Assembly (NCBI RefSeq): GCF_039533685.1
Contig: NZ_BAAATZ010000005.1
Location: 1-64,000, forward strand
Length of the DNA stretch: 64,000 nucleotides
Source: Actinocorallia aurantiaca
GTDB taxonomy: Bacteria; Actinomycetota; Actinomycetes; Streptosporangiales; Streptosporangiaceae
Reading direction: 5' to 3'
Numbering within the stretch: position 1 is the stretch's first letter; the number at the start of each line of letters is the position of its first letter. Positions 24,864 through 33,878 of this stretch are shown here, in pieces. A program made the translations under genes and the position numbers. Below the pieces are notes generated by a model that searched no databases, was not told the DNA's origin, and saw nothing but the letters and a program-made list of their open reading frames with translations.

Positions 24864-25601
24864 TCAAAGTCCGGTCATGATGGGCTCCACCAGAGCCGCC
24901 GTGCCGCGGCCCGGCACCCAGGTGCAGGCGCCGCCCACCGCCACGACCCGGCCGGTGTCCAGCACCCGGCGGATCGCCTTGAGCACCTTCTTGCGCGACG
25001 GGCCCCCGGACGCGGGGTAGAGCAGGCCCGGCAGCTCCTCGCCGTCGATGACGTCGAAGTCCAGGTGGAGGTAGATCGGCCCGTCGGGCAGCACCGGCTC
25101 GTCCACGTCGGCCACCTGGCAGCGGACGATCTCGGCGCCGGCCAGGTACTCGGCCTCGGGCGGGTCCAGGTCGCGGGCATCCACCAGGGTGACCCGGCGC
25201 TCGGGCACCGGCTCCAGGCCCAGCAGGTCGGCGATCACCTCGGGGTTGGCCCCCACCAGCAGCCGCAGCGGCATGCCGCCCAGGTAGCCCGACAGGGTGC
25301 TCTGCGGGGTGTGGACGTCTCCGTGGGCGTCGAACCAGACGATGGAGGGGCTGATCCCCGCGCGCTGCAGGCCGGCCACCACGGCCAGGGAGGTGGTGCA
25401 GTCGCCCGAGACGACGACCGGCCTGTCCCCCTCGCCCGCCAGCTTGGCCACCGAGTCCGCGACGGTGTCGTAGAGCACCGCCATCCGCCGCCAGTGCCCC
25501 GCCTCGGGGAGCAGCAGCGTGATGGTCTCGTCGGCCTCGATCGGCGCCTCGAAGTCCGGCAGCCGCTCGTCGAGGTGATAGGGCACACAGATAACGCTCA
25601 C
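24864..25601 (-). CDS. Arginase/agmatinase family protein
   Basis: 245 residues of the ureohydrolase fold. Metal-site blocks: VVSGDCTTSLA (classical GGDHS, here with Cys in place of His), WFDAHGDVHTP and HLDFDVIDGEELPG. The replaced His of the first block makes normal binuclear Mn chemistry uncertain; related actinobacterial proteins share this. Proximity to glnA2, a possible gamma-glutamylpolyamine synthetase, could hint at polyamine or guanidino-compound metabolism, but that is inference. Confidence 0.82.
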   Translation of the reverse strand: MSVICVPYHLDERLPDFEAPIEADETITLLLPEAGHWRRMAVLYDTVADSVAKLAGEGDRPVVVSGDCTTSLAVVAGLQRAGISPSIVWFDAHGDVHTPQSTLSGYLGGMPLRLLVGANPEVIADLLGLEPVPERRVTLVDARDLDPPEAEYLAGAEIVRCQVADVDEPVLPDGPIYLHLDFDVIDGEELPGLLYPASGGPSRKKVLKAIRRVLDTGRVVAVGGACTWVPGRGTAALVEPIMTGL

Positions 25602-25793
25602 GGGATGAAGGTATCCCGGAACTGTGCGATCGTTCGAGGACTTCGACCCTGGACGGGGCCACTACCCAGGTCGCACCCGGCGGGTAGGTTTGTAACGCTG
25701 GGGAAACACCTACAGGGCAGACTGACGGCAAGGCCCGGTGTGGGCGGCTGATCAGCCCCGGCCCCGGTTCACAGGCTTGTAAGGAGAATGGCA

Positions 25794-27155
25794 TTGGACC
25801 GTCAGCAGGAGTTCGTGCTCCGGACCCTCGAAGAGCGGGACATCCGGTTCATCAGGCTCTGGTTCACCGACGTCCTCGGCTTCCTGAAGTCCGTGGCGGT
25901 CGCTCCGGCCGAGCTGGAGGGCGCCTTCGCCGAGGGCATCGGCTTCGACGGCTCTTCGATCCAGGGCTTCGCCCGGGTACACGAGGCCGACATGCTGGCC
26001 AAGCCCGATCCCTCGACCTTCCAGGTGCTGCCCTGGCGGGCGGAGGCCCCCGGCGTGGCCCGCATGTTCTGCGACATCCTGATGCCGGACGGCACCCCGT
26101 CCTTCGCCGACCCCAGGTACGTGCTGAAGCGCACCCTGGGCAAGGCCGCGGACCTCGGTTTCACCTTCTACACCCACCCTGAGATCGAGTTCTTCCTGCT
26201 CAAGGGCCTTCCGTCCGACGGAGAGGCTCCTCAGCCGGTCGACCAGGCGGGTTACTTCGACCACACCCCGCACTCCACGGCGCACGACTTCCGCCGCAAC
26301 GCGATCACCATGCTGGAGTCGATGGGCATCTCGGTGGAGTACAGCCACCACGAGGGGGCGCCCGGCCAGCAGGAGATCGACCTGCGGTACGCGGACGCGC
26401 TCACCACCGCCGACAACATCATGACCTTCCGCCTGGTCATGAAGGAGGTCGCGCTGGAGCAGGGCGTCTGGGCCTCGTTCATGCCCAAGCCGTTCACCGA
26501 GTACCCGGGCTCGGGCATGCACACCCACATGTCCCTCTTCGAGGGCGACCGCAACGCCTTCTACGAGCCGGGCGCCGAGTACCAGCTCTCCAAGGTCGGC
26601 CGCGCCTTCATCGCGGGCCTGCTGCGCCACGCGCCGGAGATCACCGCCGTCTGCAACCAGTGGGTCAACTCCTACAAGCGGCTGTGGGGCGGCCCGGGAT
26701 CCGCCGCCGGGCAGGGCGGCGAGGCCCCCTCCTACGTCTGCTGGGGCCACAACAACCGCTCGGCGCTGATCCGCGTGCCCATGTACAAGCCCCAGAAGGG
26801 CCACGCCACCCGGATCGAGTTCCGCTCGCTCGACAGCTCCTGCAACCCCTACCTGGCCTTCGCGGCCATCCTGGGCGCGGGCCTGAAGGGCATCGAGGAG
26901 GGCTACGAACTCCCCGCGGGCGCCGAGGACGACGTGTGGGCGCTGACCCCGGCCGAGCGCCGCGTGCTGGGCATCCAGCCGCTCCCCCAGTCACTCGACG
27001 AGGCGATCCGCACCATGGAGCGCTCGGAGCTGCTCGCGGACGTCCTGGGCGAGCACGTCTTCGACTTCTTCCTGCGCAACAAGCGCGCCGAGTGGGAGGA
27101 CTACCGCCGCCAGGTGACGGAGTACGAGCGCCGCCGCTACATCGAGGTGCTCTGA
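25794..27155 (+). CDS. glnA2: Glutamine synthetase-like protein GlnA2 (no adenylylation site)
   Basis: Paralogue of GlnA, 453 residues from MDRQQEFVLRTLEERDIRFIRLWFTDVLGFLKSVA. GSI blocks are present: GFDGSSIQGF, THPEIEFFLL, KPFTEYPGSGMHTHMSLFEGD, HNNRSALIRVP and EFRSLDSSCNPY. Where GlnA has KDLYELPPEE this protein has DDVWALTPAE, so the adenylylated tyrosine is replaced by Trp. The Streptomyces coelicolor orthologue GlnA2 has been reported to glutamylate polyamines rather than ammonia. Start: aaggag is only one base from the ATG at 25788 but seven from the TTG at 25794. The TTG also gives the N-terminus seen in S. coelicolor GlnA2, so TTG is chosen. Confidence 0.92.
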   Translation: MDRQQEFVLRTLEERDIRFIRLWFTDVLGFLKSVAVAPAELEGAFAEGIGFDGSSIQGFARVHEADMLAKPDPSTFQVLPWRAEAPGVARMFCDILMPDGTPSFADPRYVLKRTLGKAADLGFTFYTHPEIEFFLLKGLPSDGEAPQPVDQAGYFDHTPHSTAHDFRRNAITMLESMGISVEYSHHEGAPGQQEIDLRYADALTTADNIMTFRLVMKEVALEQGVWASFMPKPFTEYPGSGMHTHMSLFEGDRNAFYEPGAEYQLSKVGRAFIAGLLRHAPEITAVCNQWVNSYKRLWGGPGSAAGQGGEAPSYVCWGHNNRSALIRVPMYKPQKGHATRIEFRSLDSSCNPYLAFAAILGAGLKGIEEGYELPAGAEDDVWALTPAERRVLGIQPLPQSLDEAIRTMERSELLADVLGEHVFDFFLRNKRAEWEDYRRQVTEYERRRYIEVL

Positions 27156-27367
27156 CGGCTCCGCCGTCGTCGAAGGACGTCGGGAGGCGGGGAGAGCGGT
27201 TCAGGCCGCTCTCCCCGGCCGGGGATGTCCGGAGCGGTGATCCGGGTCGGTCCGCTCGGCACGTCTGCGCGTCGCTCCCGCCCAGGTGACCTCCCTATGG
27301 AGGGAAAAGCACTGACCGTACTGGTCCGTCCGGTTATGATCTCGGCTCCGGACACCAGAGGAGCCTC

Positions 27368-28054
27368 GTGACGATTCCCCCCGGATGGCAGGGCGAGCCC
27401 TCCTGGCAGAACCCGCAGTCCCCGCCGCCGCCCGGTTCTCACGGGCAGTACGGGCAGCCGGGCCAGTACGGTGGGTACCTCCCGCAGGGATACCACCCGA
27501 CCTATGATCCGGACGGCCCGCACGACCGGTACTACTACGCCGAGCCCCCCTGGGGGCCGCCCGACGCGCCTCCGGGCTGCTTCGCCGTGGCCCACCTCGG
27601 CAAACGGCTCCTGGCCAGGGTCGTCGACGTCCTCATCGTGATCGCCACGGCGGTCGCCCTGATCGTCCCGATCGTGGTGGCCGCCCGGGACCGGGATCCG
27701 GAGATGGAGACCTCCGTGGGGAGCTCTGCCGTCGCCGTCGCCTTTCTGATCGTCTTCGGCGGTTACTTCCTCTACGACGGCGTCCAGAACGCGCTGTGGT
27801 CGCGCACCCTGGGCAAGCGCCTCATGCGCCTGCGGGTGGCGTCCGCCGACGCCCCCCACCTGCCGCTGTCCAAGGGAATCGCGTTCGGCCGGGCGGCCCT
27901 CTACCCGATGGGCTTCACGCTCCTGGGCATGCTGCCGATGATCGGCCTGATCTCCACGCTGAACTCCTTCTCGCCCCTGTGGGACCGGCCCAGGCGCCAG
28001 GCCTGGCACGACAAGATGGCCAAGACCGTGGTCCTGAACGACCGGCGGCCCTGA
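27368..28054 (+). CDS. RDD family membrane protein with Pro/Gly/Tyr-rich N-terminus
   Basis: 228 residues. Residues 1-75 are a low-complexity cytosolic segment rich in Pro, Gly, Gln and Tyr (PPPPGSHGQYGQPGQYGGYLPQGYHP). It is followed by an RDD domain: LGKRLLARVVDVLIVIATAVALIVPIVV, VAFLIVFGGYFLYDGVQNALWSRTLGKRLMRLRV and LYPMGFTLLGMLPMIGLIS, ending WHDKMAKTVVL. Function unknown. GTG start 212 bases after glnA2. It ends seven bases from the convergent SpoIIE-type gene. Confidence 0.85.
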   Translation: MTIPPGWQGEPSWQNPQSPPPPGSHGQYGQPGQYGGYLPQGYHPTYDPDGPHDRYYYAEPPWGPPDAPPGCFAVAHLGKRLLARVVDVLIVIATAVALIVPIVVAARDRDPEMETSVGSSAVAVAFLIVFGGYFLYDGVQNALWSRTLGKRLMRLRVASADAPHLPLSKGIAFGRAALYPMGFTLLGMLPMIGLISTLNSFSPLWDRPRRQAWHDKMAKTVVLNDRRP

Positions 28055-28061
28055 GGCGGGG

Positions 28062-30185
28062 TCAGTCGCGGGGCAGCCGAGGCAGCGGGAACTCGTCGGT
28101 GTGGTGGTGCTGGCCCGGCCACTGCTCGCCGAAGTCGGCGTCGTCGGAGTCGGCGCCGGGCAGCGGCAGGTCGCACCAGACGACCTTGCCCAGGGCGGTC
28201 CTGCGGGTGCCCCAGCGGCGGGCGAACTCGCTGACCACCAGCAGGCCCCGGCCGCCCTCGTCGTCGTCGGCGGCGCGGCGCAGCCTGGGCAGGGCCGCCG
28301 AACGGTCCATCACCTCGATGACCAGGGTGCGCTCGCGCAGCAGCCGCAGCTCCAGGGCGCCGGGCGAGTACCGCACCGCGTTGGTGACCAGTTCGGACGC
28401 GAGCAGCTCGGCGGTGTAGGACAGCTCGGCCAGGCCCCACTCCTCCAGCTGGGCGCGGACCAGGCCGCGGGCGCGGCGCACGGCCGCCGGGTCGTTGGGC
28501 AGCGTCCAGGACTCGTGGGTGTCGGACGGCAGCCGCCGCAGCCGGGCGATGAGCAGCGCGATGTCGTCGCGGTGGTGGTCGTCGTAGACGCCCGCCAGGC
28601 AGGCCTTGGCCAGGTCCTCCATCGGGCGCTCCAGCGCGGAGGCGTCGAAGATGCCGCGCAGCCGGGCCAGGCCGTCGTCGATGTCGCGGCCGCGGCTCTC
28701 GACCAGCCCGTCGGTGTAGATGACGAACATGCTGCCGTCCTCGACGGCGAACTCCCGGCTCTCGATCGGGTTGCCGCCGACCACGCCCAGCGGCGGGGCG
28801 TCGGGCAGGTCGAGGTATTCGGTGGTGCCGTCGGCGCGCAGCAGCAGCGGAGGCAGGTGGCCCGCAGAGGCGATCTCCAGCAGGCCGCTGGTTGCGTCGT
28901 AGACCCCGTAGACGCAGGTCGCGAAGTGCGGCTCCTGCTCGCCCAGCTCGGTCATCAGCTCGTGCAGGATGTGCAGGGCGTCGGCCGGCGGGTAGTCCAG
29001 GTTGGCCAGCGTGTGCAGCGCGGTGCGCAGCCGCCCCATGGTGACGGCGGCCTTGACGCCGTGGCCCGCGACGTCGCCGACGATCAGCGCGACCCGGCCG
29101 CCGGGCAGCGCGATCGACTCGTACCAGTCGCCGCCGACCTCGACCAGCTTGCTGCCGGGCAGGTAGCGGTGCCGGACCTCGACCGAGGACGGGTGCGACA
29201 ACCGGTTGGGCAGCAGGCTGCGCTGCAGGGTGAGGGCGGTGGCCCGCTCCCGGCTGAAGCGGCGGGCGTTGTCGATGACGATGGCGGCCCGGGAGGCGAA
29301 CTCCATGCCGATCTCGACGTCGTAGGCGTCGAACCGGCGGAAGCCCGCGGTCCTGGTGCAGATCATCATGCCGAGCAGGGAGCCCTGGGCGATCAGCGGC
29401 AGCATCACCATCGAGACGTCGCTCAGCAGCTCCTTCACCGGGTCGCGGCGCCAGGCCGAGGCGATCTCGCCCGCCTGCTCCTCGGTGATCTGCCGCAGGT
29501 GCACCGCCTCCCTGCGGTCCAGGCACTCGCGGTAGGGGGTGTCGGGCGGGTAGACGAGCACCTCGCCGGTGGGGAACGCCGAGACCCAGTCCAGGTCGTG
29601 GTTGTCGGTGGCCAGCGCGATCCGGCGCAGCACGGCGGAGCCGCCGGACGCCACGGGCGACTCGTCGGCGGCGACCAGGCTCTCCAGGACCACGATCGCC
29701 GCGACGTTGCAGTAGTGCGGCACGACGACGTCCGCCAGCTCGCGGGCGCACTGGTCGAGGTCGAGGTTGGCGCCGAAGCGGGCGAGCGGGTCGTCGAACA
29801 GGGCACGGCGCACCTGCACCGGGTCCTGGAAGCGTTCGGCGGCGGGCAGCGCGATCTTGATGTGCGCCAGCGCGGCCAGGCCGGCTCCGCCGACCATCGG
29901 CTGGACCGTCACCACCGCCTCGCCGGGACCGCGCAGCCGCCAGACCGCGGTGCGCTCCTGCCCCTCCGCGACCGCCGCGAGGATGCTCTCGAGCTGCTCG
30001 GCGCCCTCCTCGATCAGCTCGGCCAGCGGGGTCCCCAGCAGCTCGGCGGGCTCCACCGCCAGCACCGAGGCCGCGTTCCGGCCCGACTGCACGATCCTGC
30101 CGTCGGCGTCGAGGCCGAGGACGAGCGTCCTGGACGCCGAATCGGAAATGGACGCAGTGGCCCGTCGCGCCATCGCGGTTCTCAC
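28062..30185 (-). CDS. PAS-GAF-SpoIIE phosphatase with HATPase (anti-sigma-like) domain
   Basis: Regulatory protein of about 707 residues. In order: a PAS-like sensor (about 15-110), a GAF domain (about 130-300, AAIVVLESL to ASRAAIVIDNARRF), a PP2C-type SpoIIE serine phosphatase (YLPGSKLVEVGGDWYE, GDVAGHGVKAAVTMGRLR, YTDGLVESRG, DDIALL with metal-binding Asp residues), and a C-terminal GHKL ATPase of the RsbW/SpoIIAB type (SELVTNAVRYSPG, DEGGRGLLVV). Such proteins combine dephosphorylation of an anti-anti-sigma factor with anti-sigma kinase activity in actinobacterial partner switching. GTG at 30185 has a gggag site; ATG at 30173 is an alternative. Confidence 0.88.
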   Translation of the reverse strand: MRTAMARRATASISDSASRTLVLGLDADGRIVQSGRNAASVLAVEPAELLGTPLAELIEEGAEQLESILAAVAEGQERTAVWRLRGPGEAVVTVQPMVGGAGLAALAHIKIALPAAERFQDPVQVRRALFDDPLARFGANLDLDQCARELADVVVPHYCNVAAIVVLESLVAADESPVASGGSAVLRRIALATDNHDLDWVSAFPTGEVLVYPPDTPYRECLDRREAVHLRQITEEQAGEIASAWRRDPVKELLSDVSMVMLPLIAQGSLLGMMICTRTAGFRRFDAYDVEIGMEFASRAAIVIDNARRFSRERATALTLQRSLLPNRLSHPSSVEVRHRYLPGSKLVEVGGDWYESIALPGGRVALIVGDVAGHGVKAAVTMGRLRTALHTLANLDYPPADALHILHELMTELGEQEPHFATCVYGVYDATSGLLEIASAGHLPPLLLRADGTTEYLDLPDAPPLGVVGGNPIESREFAVEDGSMFVIYTDGLVESRGRDIDDGLARLRGIFDASALERPMEDLAKACLAGVYDDHHRDDIALLIARLRRLPSDTHESWTLPNDPAAVRRARGLVRAQLEEWGLAELSYTAELLASELVTNAVRYSPGALELRLLRERTLVIEVMDRSAALPRLRRAADDDEGGRGLLVVSEFARRWGTRRTALGKVVWCDLPLPGADSDDADFGEQWPGQHHHTDEFPLPRLPRD

Positions 30186-30467
30186 GTCTGCCGCTCCCGC
30201 CTCCGCCTGCAAAGTCCTGCGCCCAAGTATGGAGTACCGAAGCGTTTCGTGCGTGGCTACTCACTCAAGACCGTCATCGCGCGGGGATCCGGGCGGGGTT
30301 TCCGGTGTCACGGCTCCCCGCTCCGGCCCAGGCCGGGGGTGAGATTTTATTCACGATCGGACAAAAAGCTGGGAATGGTGACTCTTCCCCTGTCGTTGAG
30401 TTGGTGGGATCATCGATTCCGTCCGGGTACGCCGAAGGGGCGCCTCGAGACTGGAGGTAGATCAAGC

Positions 30468-31313
30468 ATGTCCACAGCAGCGCAGGACCGGTCGACCATG
30501 CTCTACGGCGGCCAGGGAACACGGCGGATCACCGTACGCGACATCGCAGCGGCCAAGGCCCGCGGCGAGAAGTGGCCGATGCTCACCGCCTACGACGCGC
30601 TCACCGCGCGGATCTTCGACGAGGCGGGCATCCCCGTCCTCCTGGTCGGCGACTCCGCCGCCATGGTCGTCTACGGATACGACTCCACCGTCCCGGTGAC
30701 GGTCGACGACCTCCTCCCCCTCACCGCCGCGGTCGTCCGCGGCTCCAAGCGCGCGCTGGTCGTCGCCGACCTGCCGTTCGGCTCCTACCAGGCCTCGGTG
30801 GAGCAGGCCCTGGCCACCGCCTCCCGCTTCCTCAAGGAGACCGGGGCGCACGCGGTCAAGGTCGAGGGCGGCCGCCGGATCCTCCCGCAGGTCGAGGCCA
30901 TGGTCGCGGCCGGGATCCCGGTGATGGCCCACCTCGGGCTGACCCCGCAGTCGGTGAACGTCTTCGGCGGCTACCGGGTGCAGGGCCGCGGCGAGGCCGG
31001 CGAGCAGCTGATCCAGGACGCCAAGGCGATGGAGGCCGCGGGCGCCTTCGCCGTGGTGCTGGAGTGCGTGCCCGAGGACCTGGCCGAACGGGTCACCACG
31101 GCCCTGTCCATCCCGACCATCGGCATCGGCGCGGGCGCGGCGACCGACGCCCAGGTGCTGGTCTGGCAGGACATGGCCGGGCTGGTCCCGCACACCGCCA
31201 AGTTCGTGAAGAAGTACGCCTCGGTCGGCGACGTGCTCTCCGAGGCCGCCCGCTCCTACGCCGAGGACGTCGTCGGCGGCGCCTTCCCGGCGGCGGAGCA
31301 CTCCTACCGCTGA
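30468..31313 (+). CDS. panB: 3-methyl-2-oxobutanoate hydroxymethyltransferase
   Basis: First committed step of pantothenate synthesis: transfers a hydroxymethyl group from methylene-tetrahydrofolate to 2-oxoisovalerate. 281 residues with RITVRDIAAAKARGEKWPMLTAYDALTARIFDEAGI, the metal and substrate blocks LLVGDSAAMVVYGYDSTVPVT, DLPFGSYQ, VKVEGG and GIPVMAHLGLTPQS, and GIGAGAATDAQVLVWQDM. ATG preceded by ggagg. Cytosolic decamer in other bacteria. The downstream side is interrupted by an N gap. Confidence 0.96.
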   Translation: MSTAAQDRSTMLYGGQGTRRITVRDIAAAKARGEKWPMLTAYDALTARIFDEAGIPVLLVGDSAAMVVYGYDSTVPVTVDDLLPLTAAVVRGSKRALVVADLPFGSYQASVEQALATASRFLKETGAHAVKVEGGRRILPQVEAMVAAGIPVMAHLGLTPQSVNVFGGYRVQGRGEAGEQLIQDAKAMEAAGAFAVVLECVPEDLAERVTTALSIPTIGIGAGAATDAQVLVWQDMAGLVPHTAKFVKKYASVGDVLSEAARSYAEDVVGGAFPAAEHSYR

Positions 31314-31345
31314 CCTTCCTCCCGCCCCTGGAGGAGAAAAGGAAC

Positions 31346-31396
31346 NNNNNNNNNNNNNNNNNNNNNNNNNNNNNNNNNNNNNNNNNNNNNNNNNNN
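31346..31396. other. Assembly gap (51 N)
   Basis: Run of N between the panB and F420 reductase ends, probably covering a strong hairpin terminator between these convergent genes. True length unknown. Confidence 0.99.
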
Positions 31397-31398
31397 GG

Positions 31399-32061
31399 TC
31401 ACACGTCGGTGAGGCGAATGCCCGCGTGGGCCTTGTAGCGGCGGTTGATGGAGATCAGGTTGGCGGTGAAGGCCTCGACCTGGTGGGCGTTGCGCAGCCG
31501 GCCGCCGTAGATCCCGCGGACGCCGGGGATCCGGGACGCCAGGGCCTGGACGAGGTCGGTGGCCTCCCGGTCCTCGCCCAGCACCAGCACGTCCAGGTCG
31601 ATCTCCTCGACCTGCGGGTCGAGGAGCAGCACGGCCGACACGTGGTGGAAGGCGGCCACGACGCGGCTCTCGGTGAGGATGGCCGCCGCCTGCTGGGCGG
31701 CGCTCCCCTCCTCGACCGGCAGCGCGTAGGCGCCCTGCTTGTCGAAGCCCATCGGGTTCACGCAGTCCACCACGACCTTCCCGGCCAGCTCGGACTTCAA
31801 CGACTCCAGGGTCGCCTGGTGCCCGCCCCAGGGCACCGCGATGATCACGATGTCGGACCCGGCGGCGCAGGCCGCGTTGTCGAGGCCGCGCACGCCTTCG
31901 CCGAGTTCCGCCGCAGCCTCCTGGGCGCGGTCGGCGGCCCGCGAACCGATGATCACCTGGTGCCCGGCGAGGGCGAACCGGCGGGCCAGGCCCTTGCCCT
32001 GGTCCCCGGTTCCGCCCAGGATGCCGATGGTCAGGCCGCTCACGTCAGGGAGATCGCTCAT
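31399..32061 (-). CDS. npdG: NADPH:F420 reductase
   Basis: Transfers hydride between NADP(H) and the deazaflavin F420. 220 residues from MSDLPDVSGLTIGILGGTGDQGKGLARRFALAGHQVIIGSR, with the GGTGDQGKGLARR NADP motif, IIAVPWGGH, VVDCVNPMGFDKQG and a C-terminal LRNAHQVEAFTANLISINRRYK block. The chosen ATG excludes 13 unconserved residues of the longer frame. Marks the organism as F420-producing, in line with actinobacteria. The gene ends two bases from the N gap. Confidence 0.93.
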   Translation of the reverse strand: MSDLPDVSGLTIGILGGTGDQGKGLARRFALAGHQVIIGSRAADRAQEAAAELGEGVRGLDNAACAAGSDIVIIAVPWGGHQATLESLKSELAGKVVVDCVNPMGFDKQGAYALPVEEGSAAQQAAAILTESRVVAAFHHVSAVLLLDPQVEEIDLDVLVLGEDREATDLVQALASRIPGVRGIYGGRLRNAHQVEAFTANLISINRRYKAHAGIRLTDV

Positions 32062-32158
32062 GTGCGAGATCCTGCCAGGTGCGCCCCGGCGGGATTCCAT
32101 CGGCCCTGCCTGTGGCGATCCGGGGGCGGGACCGGGTTCCCTGCGTCAGGATGGGGGG

Positions 32159-32725
32159 ATGGACGCCGGTCAAGTGAACCTGCTGAGGGAGCTGCTCTCC
32201 TCCACCGAACTCATGGCCGACACCCGGAGGTTCGCCCGGACCCTGCGCTCCTCGGCGCGCGAGGACCTGCTGCTGCTGGGCACCCCCGAGGACGAGCCCT
32301 GGCATCTGGCCGCCCACCTGGACGACGAGAGCCGTTTCGTCCCCGAGCTCAAGCCCACCCTGGTGCGCTGGGACCCGCCGCCGGGCGCGCCCTCCCACCT
32401 GTCGGTCGGGCTGGAGCGCCTGGCCGACGCCCGGCGCGGCGAGGCGCTGTTCGTGGTCGCGCCCGAGCGCGCGCCCGACCCGCTGCTGGAGCGGGTGGAC
32501 GACGCCCGGCGCACCGGCGCGGTGATCCTCACCCTGGACGGCGGGGACCGGGAGCTGGCCGGGCTGGCCCATGACGCGCTGACCGTCGCCTCCGGCGGCC
32601 CGGTCACCTTCGACCAGGCCCAGCACCTGGTGAGCGCCGCGGCGGCCGAGGAGAGCCCCAGGCGCGGGCTGCGCGAGCGGCTGGCGCGGCTGCTGGACGC
32701 CGTCAGCGGGCCTCAGCTCTCCTGA
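32159..32725 (+). CDS. Conserved actinobacterial protein of unknown function
   Basis: 188 residues, MDAGQVNLLRELLSSTELMADTRRFARTLRSSAREDLLLLGTPEDEPWHLAAHLDDESRF. No signal peptide or membrane helix. A central alpha/beta part (EALFVVAPERAPDPLLERVDDARRTGAVILTLDGGDRELAGLAHDALTV) resembles sugar-isomerase-like Rossmann halves, but I cannot assign a family with confidence. The last 13 bases overlap the end of the convergent small gene. The position beside the Cys/His-bearing small gene and map is often conserved in actinomycetes. Confidence 0.75.
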   Translation: MDAGQVNLLRELLSSTELMADTRRFARTLRSSAREDLLLLGTPEDEPWHLAAHLDDESRFVPELKPTLVRWDPPPGAPSHLSVGLERLADARRGEALFVVAPERAPDPLLERVDDARRTGAVILTLDGGDRELAGLAHDALTVASGGPVTFDQAQHLVSAAAAEESPRRGLRERLARLLDAVSGPQLS

Positions 32726-32883
32726 GCGTCCCACTCCTCGTTGCGCTCCTCAGCGGTGGTCAGGGCCAGCCGCGCCGCCTCCTCGGAGTCGTACGGGCCC
32801 ATCCGGAGCCTGTCCGCGCAGCCCGGTCCCTTCTCCACCCGCATGTGCTTAAGGCAGAAAAACCAGTGTCCCTCATCAGACAT
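32713..32883 (-). CDS. Small conserved actinobacterial protein (56 aa)
   Basis: MSDEGHWFFCLKHMRVEKGPGCADRLRMGPYDSEEAARLALTTAEERNEEWDAQES. The pattern WxFCLxHxxVExGxGC followed by LGPYxSxEEAxxAL and ERNEEWD is one I recognise from short conserved actinomycete proteins next to map. The C-terminal half resembles a SPOR-like repeat. Two Cys and one His could bind metal. It starts at ATG 32883, divergent from map by 55 bases. Function unknown. Confidence 0.75.
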   Translation of the reverse strand: MSDEGHWFFCLKHMRVEKGPGCADRLRMGPYDSEEAARLALTTAEERNEEWDAQES

Positions 32884-32938
32884 GATCACCCCTCCTGTAC
32901 GAATCCTGCCCCGAGCCTGGCATCTAAACTCTCTTCCC

Positions 32939-33790
32939 ATGACGACGACGTATCTCACGCCCGGCAAGGTCTCGCCTCCTCGCAAGGTCCCGGCGAACAT
33001 CGAGCGGCCCGAGTACGTCGGGAAGAAGTCCCCCAAGACCGGTGAGCCCGACGTCAAGACGCCCGAGATCATCGAGGCCATGCGGGTGGCCGGCCGGATC
33101 GCGGGGCGGGCCCTGGCCGAAGTCGGCCGCGCCGTCCGCCCGGGGATCACCACCGACGAACTCGACCGCATCGGCCACGAGTTCCTCCTCGACCACGGCG
33201 CCTACCCCTCCACCCTGGGATACCGGGGCTTCCCCAAGTCGCTGTGCACCTCGGTCAACGAGGTGATCTGCCACGGCATCCCCGACGACACCGTCCTGCG
33301 CGACGGCGACATCGTCAACGTCGACATCACCGCCTTCATCGGCGGGGTCCACGGCGACACCGACGCCACGTTCCTGGTCGGCGACGTCGACGAGGAGTCT
33401 CGCCTGCTGGTGGAGCGCACCCGCGAGGCGATGACGCGCGGCATCAAGGCGGTCCGCCCCGGCCGCGCCGTCAACGTGATCGGCCGGGTGATCGAAGCCT
33501 ATGCCCGCCGCTTCGGCTACGGGGTCGTGCGCGACTTCACCGGCCACGGCATCGGCACCACGTTCCACTCCGGGCTGATCATCCCCCACTATGACGACCC
33601 GCAGGCCACGACGGTCATCGAGCCGGGGATGACCTTCACCATCGAGCCGATGCTCACCCTGGGGACCCACGACTACGACATGTGGGGCGACGGCTGGACG
33701 GTGGTGACCAAGGACCGCAGGCGCACCGCCCAGTTCGAGCACACCCTCCTGGTGACGGACACCGGCGCGGAGATCCTTACTCTGCCGTAA
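32939..33790 (+). CDS. map: Methionine aminopeptidase type I
   Basis: Removes the initiator Met from nascent proteins. 283 residues with an N-terminal extension (PANIERPEYVGKKSPKTGEPDVKTPE) typical of the longer actinobacterial form. Metal ligands are Asp in VNVDITAFIGGVHGDTDATF (two), His in FTGHGIGTTFH, Glu in FTIEPML and Glu in AQFEHTLLV. There is no Shine-Dalgarno. A TAAACT box lies just before the ATG, so the mRNA may be leaderless. Confidence 0.95.
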   Translation: MTTTYLTPGKVSPPRKVPANIERPEYVGKKSPKTGEPDVKTPEIIEAMRVAGRIAGRALAEVGRAVRPGITTDELDRIGHEFLLDHGAYPSTLGYRGFPKSLCTSVNEVICHGIPDDTVLRDGDIVNVDITAFIGGVHGDTDATFLVGDVDEESRLLVERTREAMTRGIKAVRPGRAVNVIGRVIEAYARRFGYGVVRDFTGHGIGTTFHSGLIIPHYDDPQATTVIEPGMTFTIEPMLTLGTHDYDMWGDGWTVVTKDRRRTAQFEHTLLVTDTGAEILTLP

Positions 33791-33878
33791 CAATTCCGTA
33801 CGAACAGCACCAAGGTCATTACTTCGGGGTAAGTGCGGAGGAAAACCCGCCCCCGCCGAACTTCGAGGTGCATGCCGC

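Noticed and set aside
28101..30467. Long plus-strand frame upstream of and in frame with panB
   Set aside because: Antisense to the SpoIIE-type gene; the panB N-terminus and ribosome site fix the real start at 30468.
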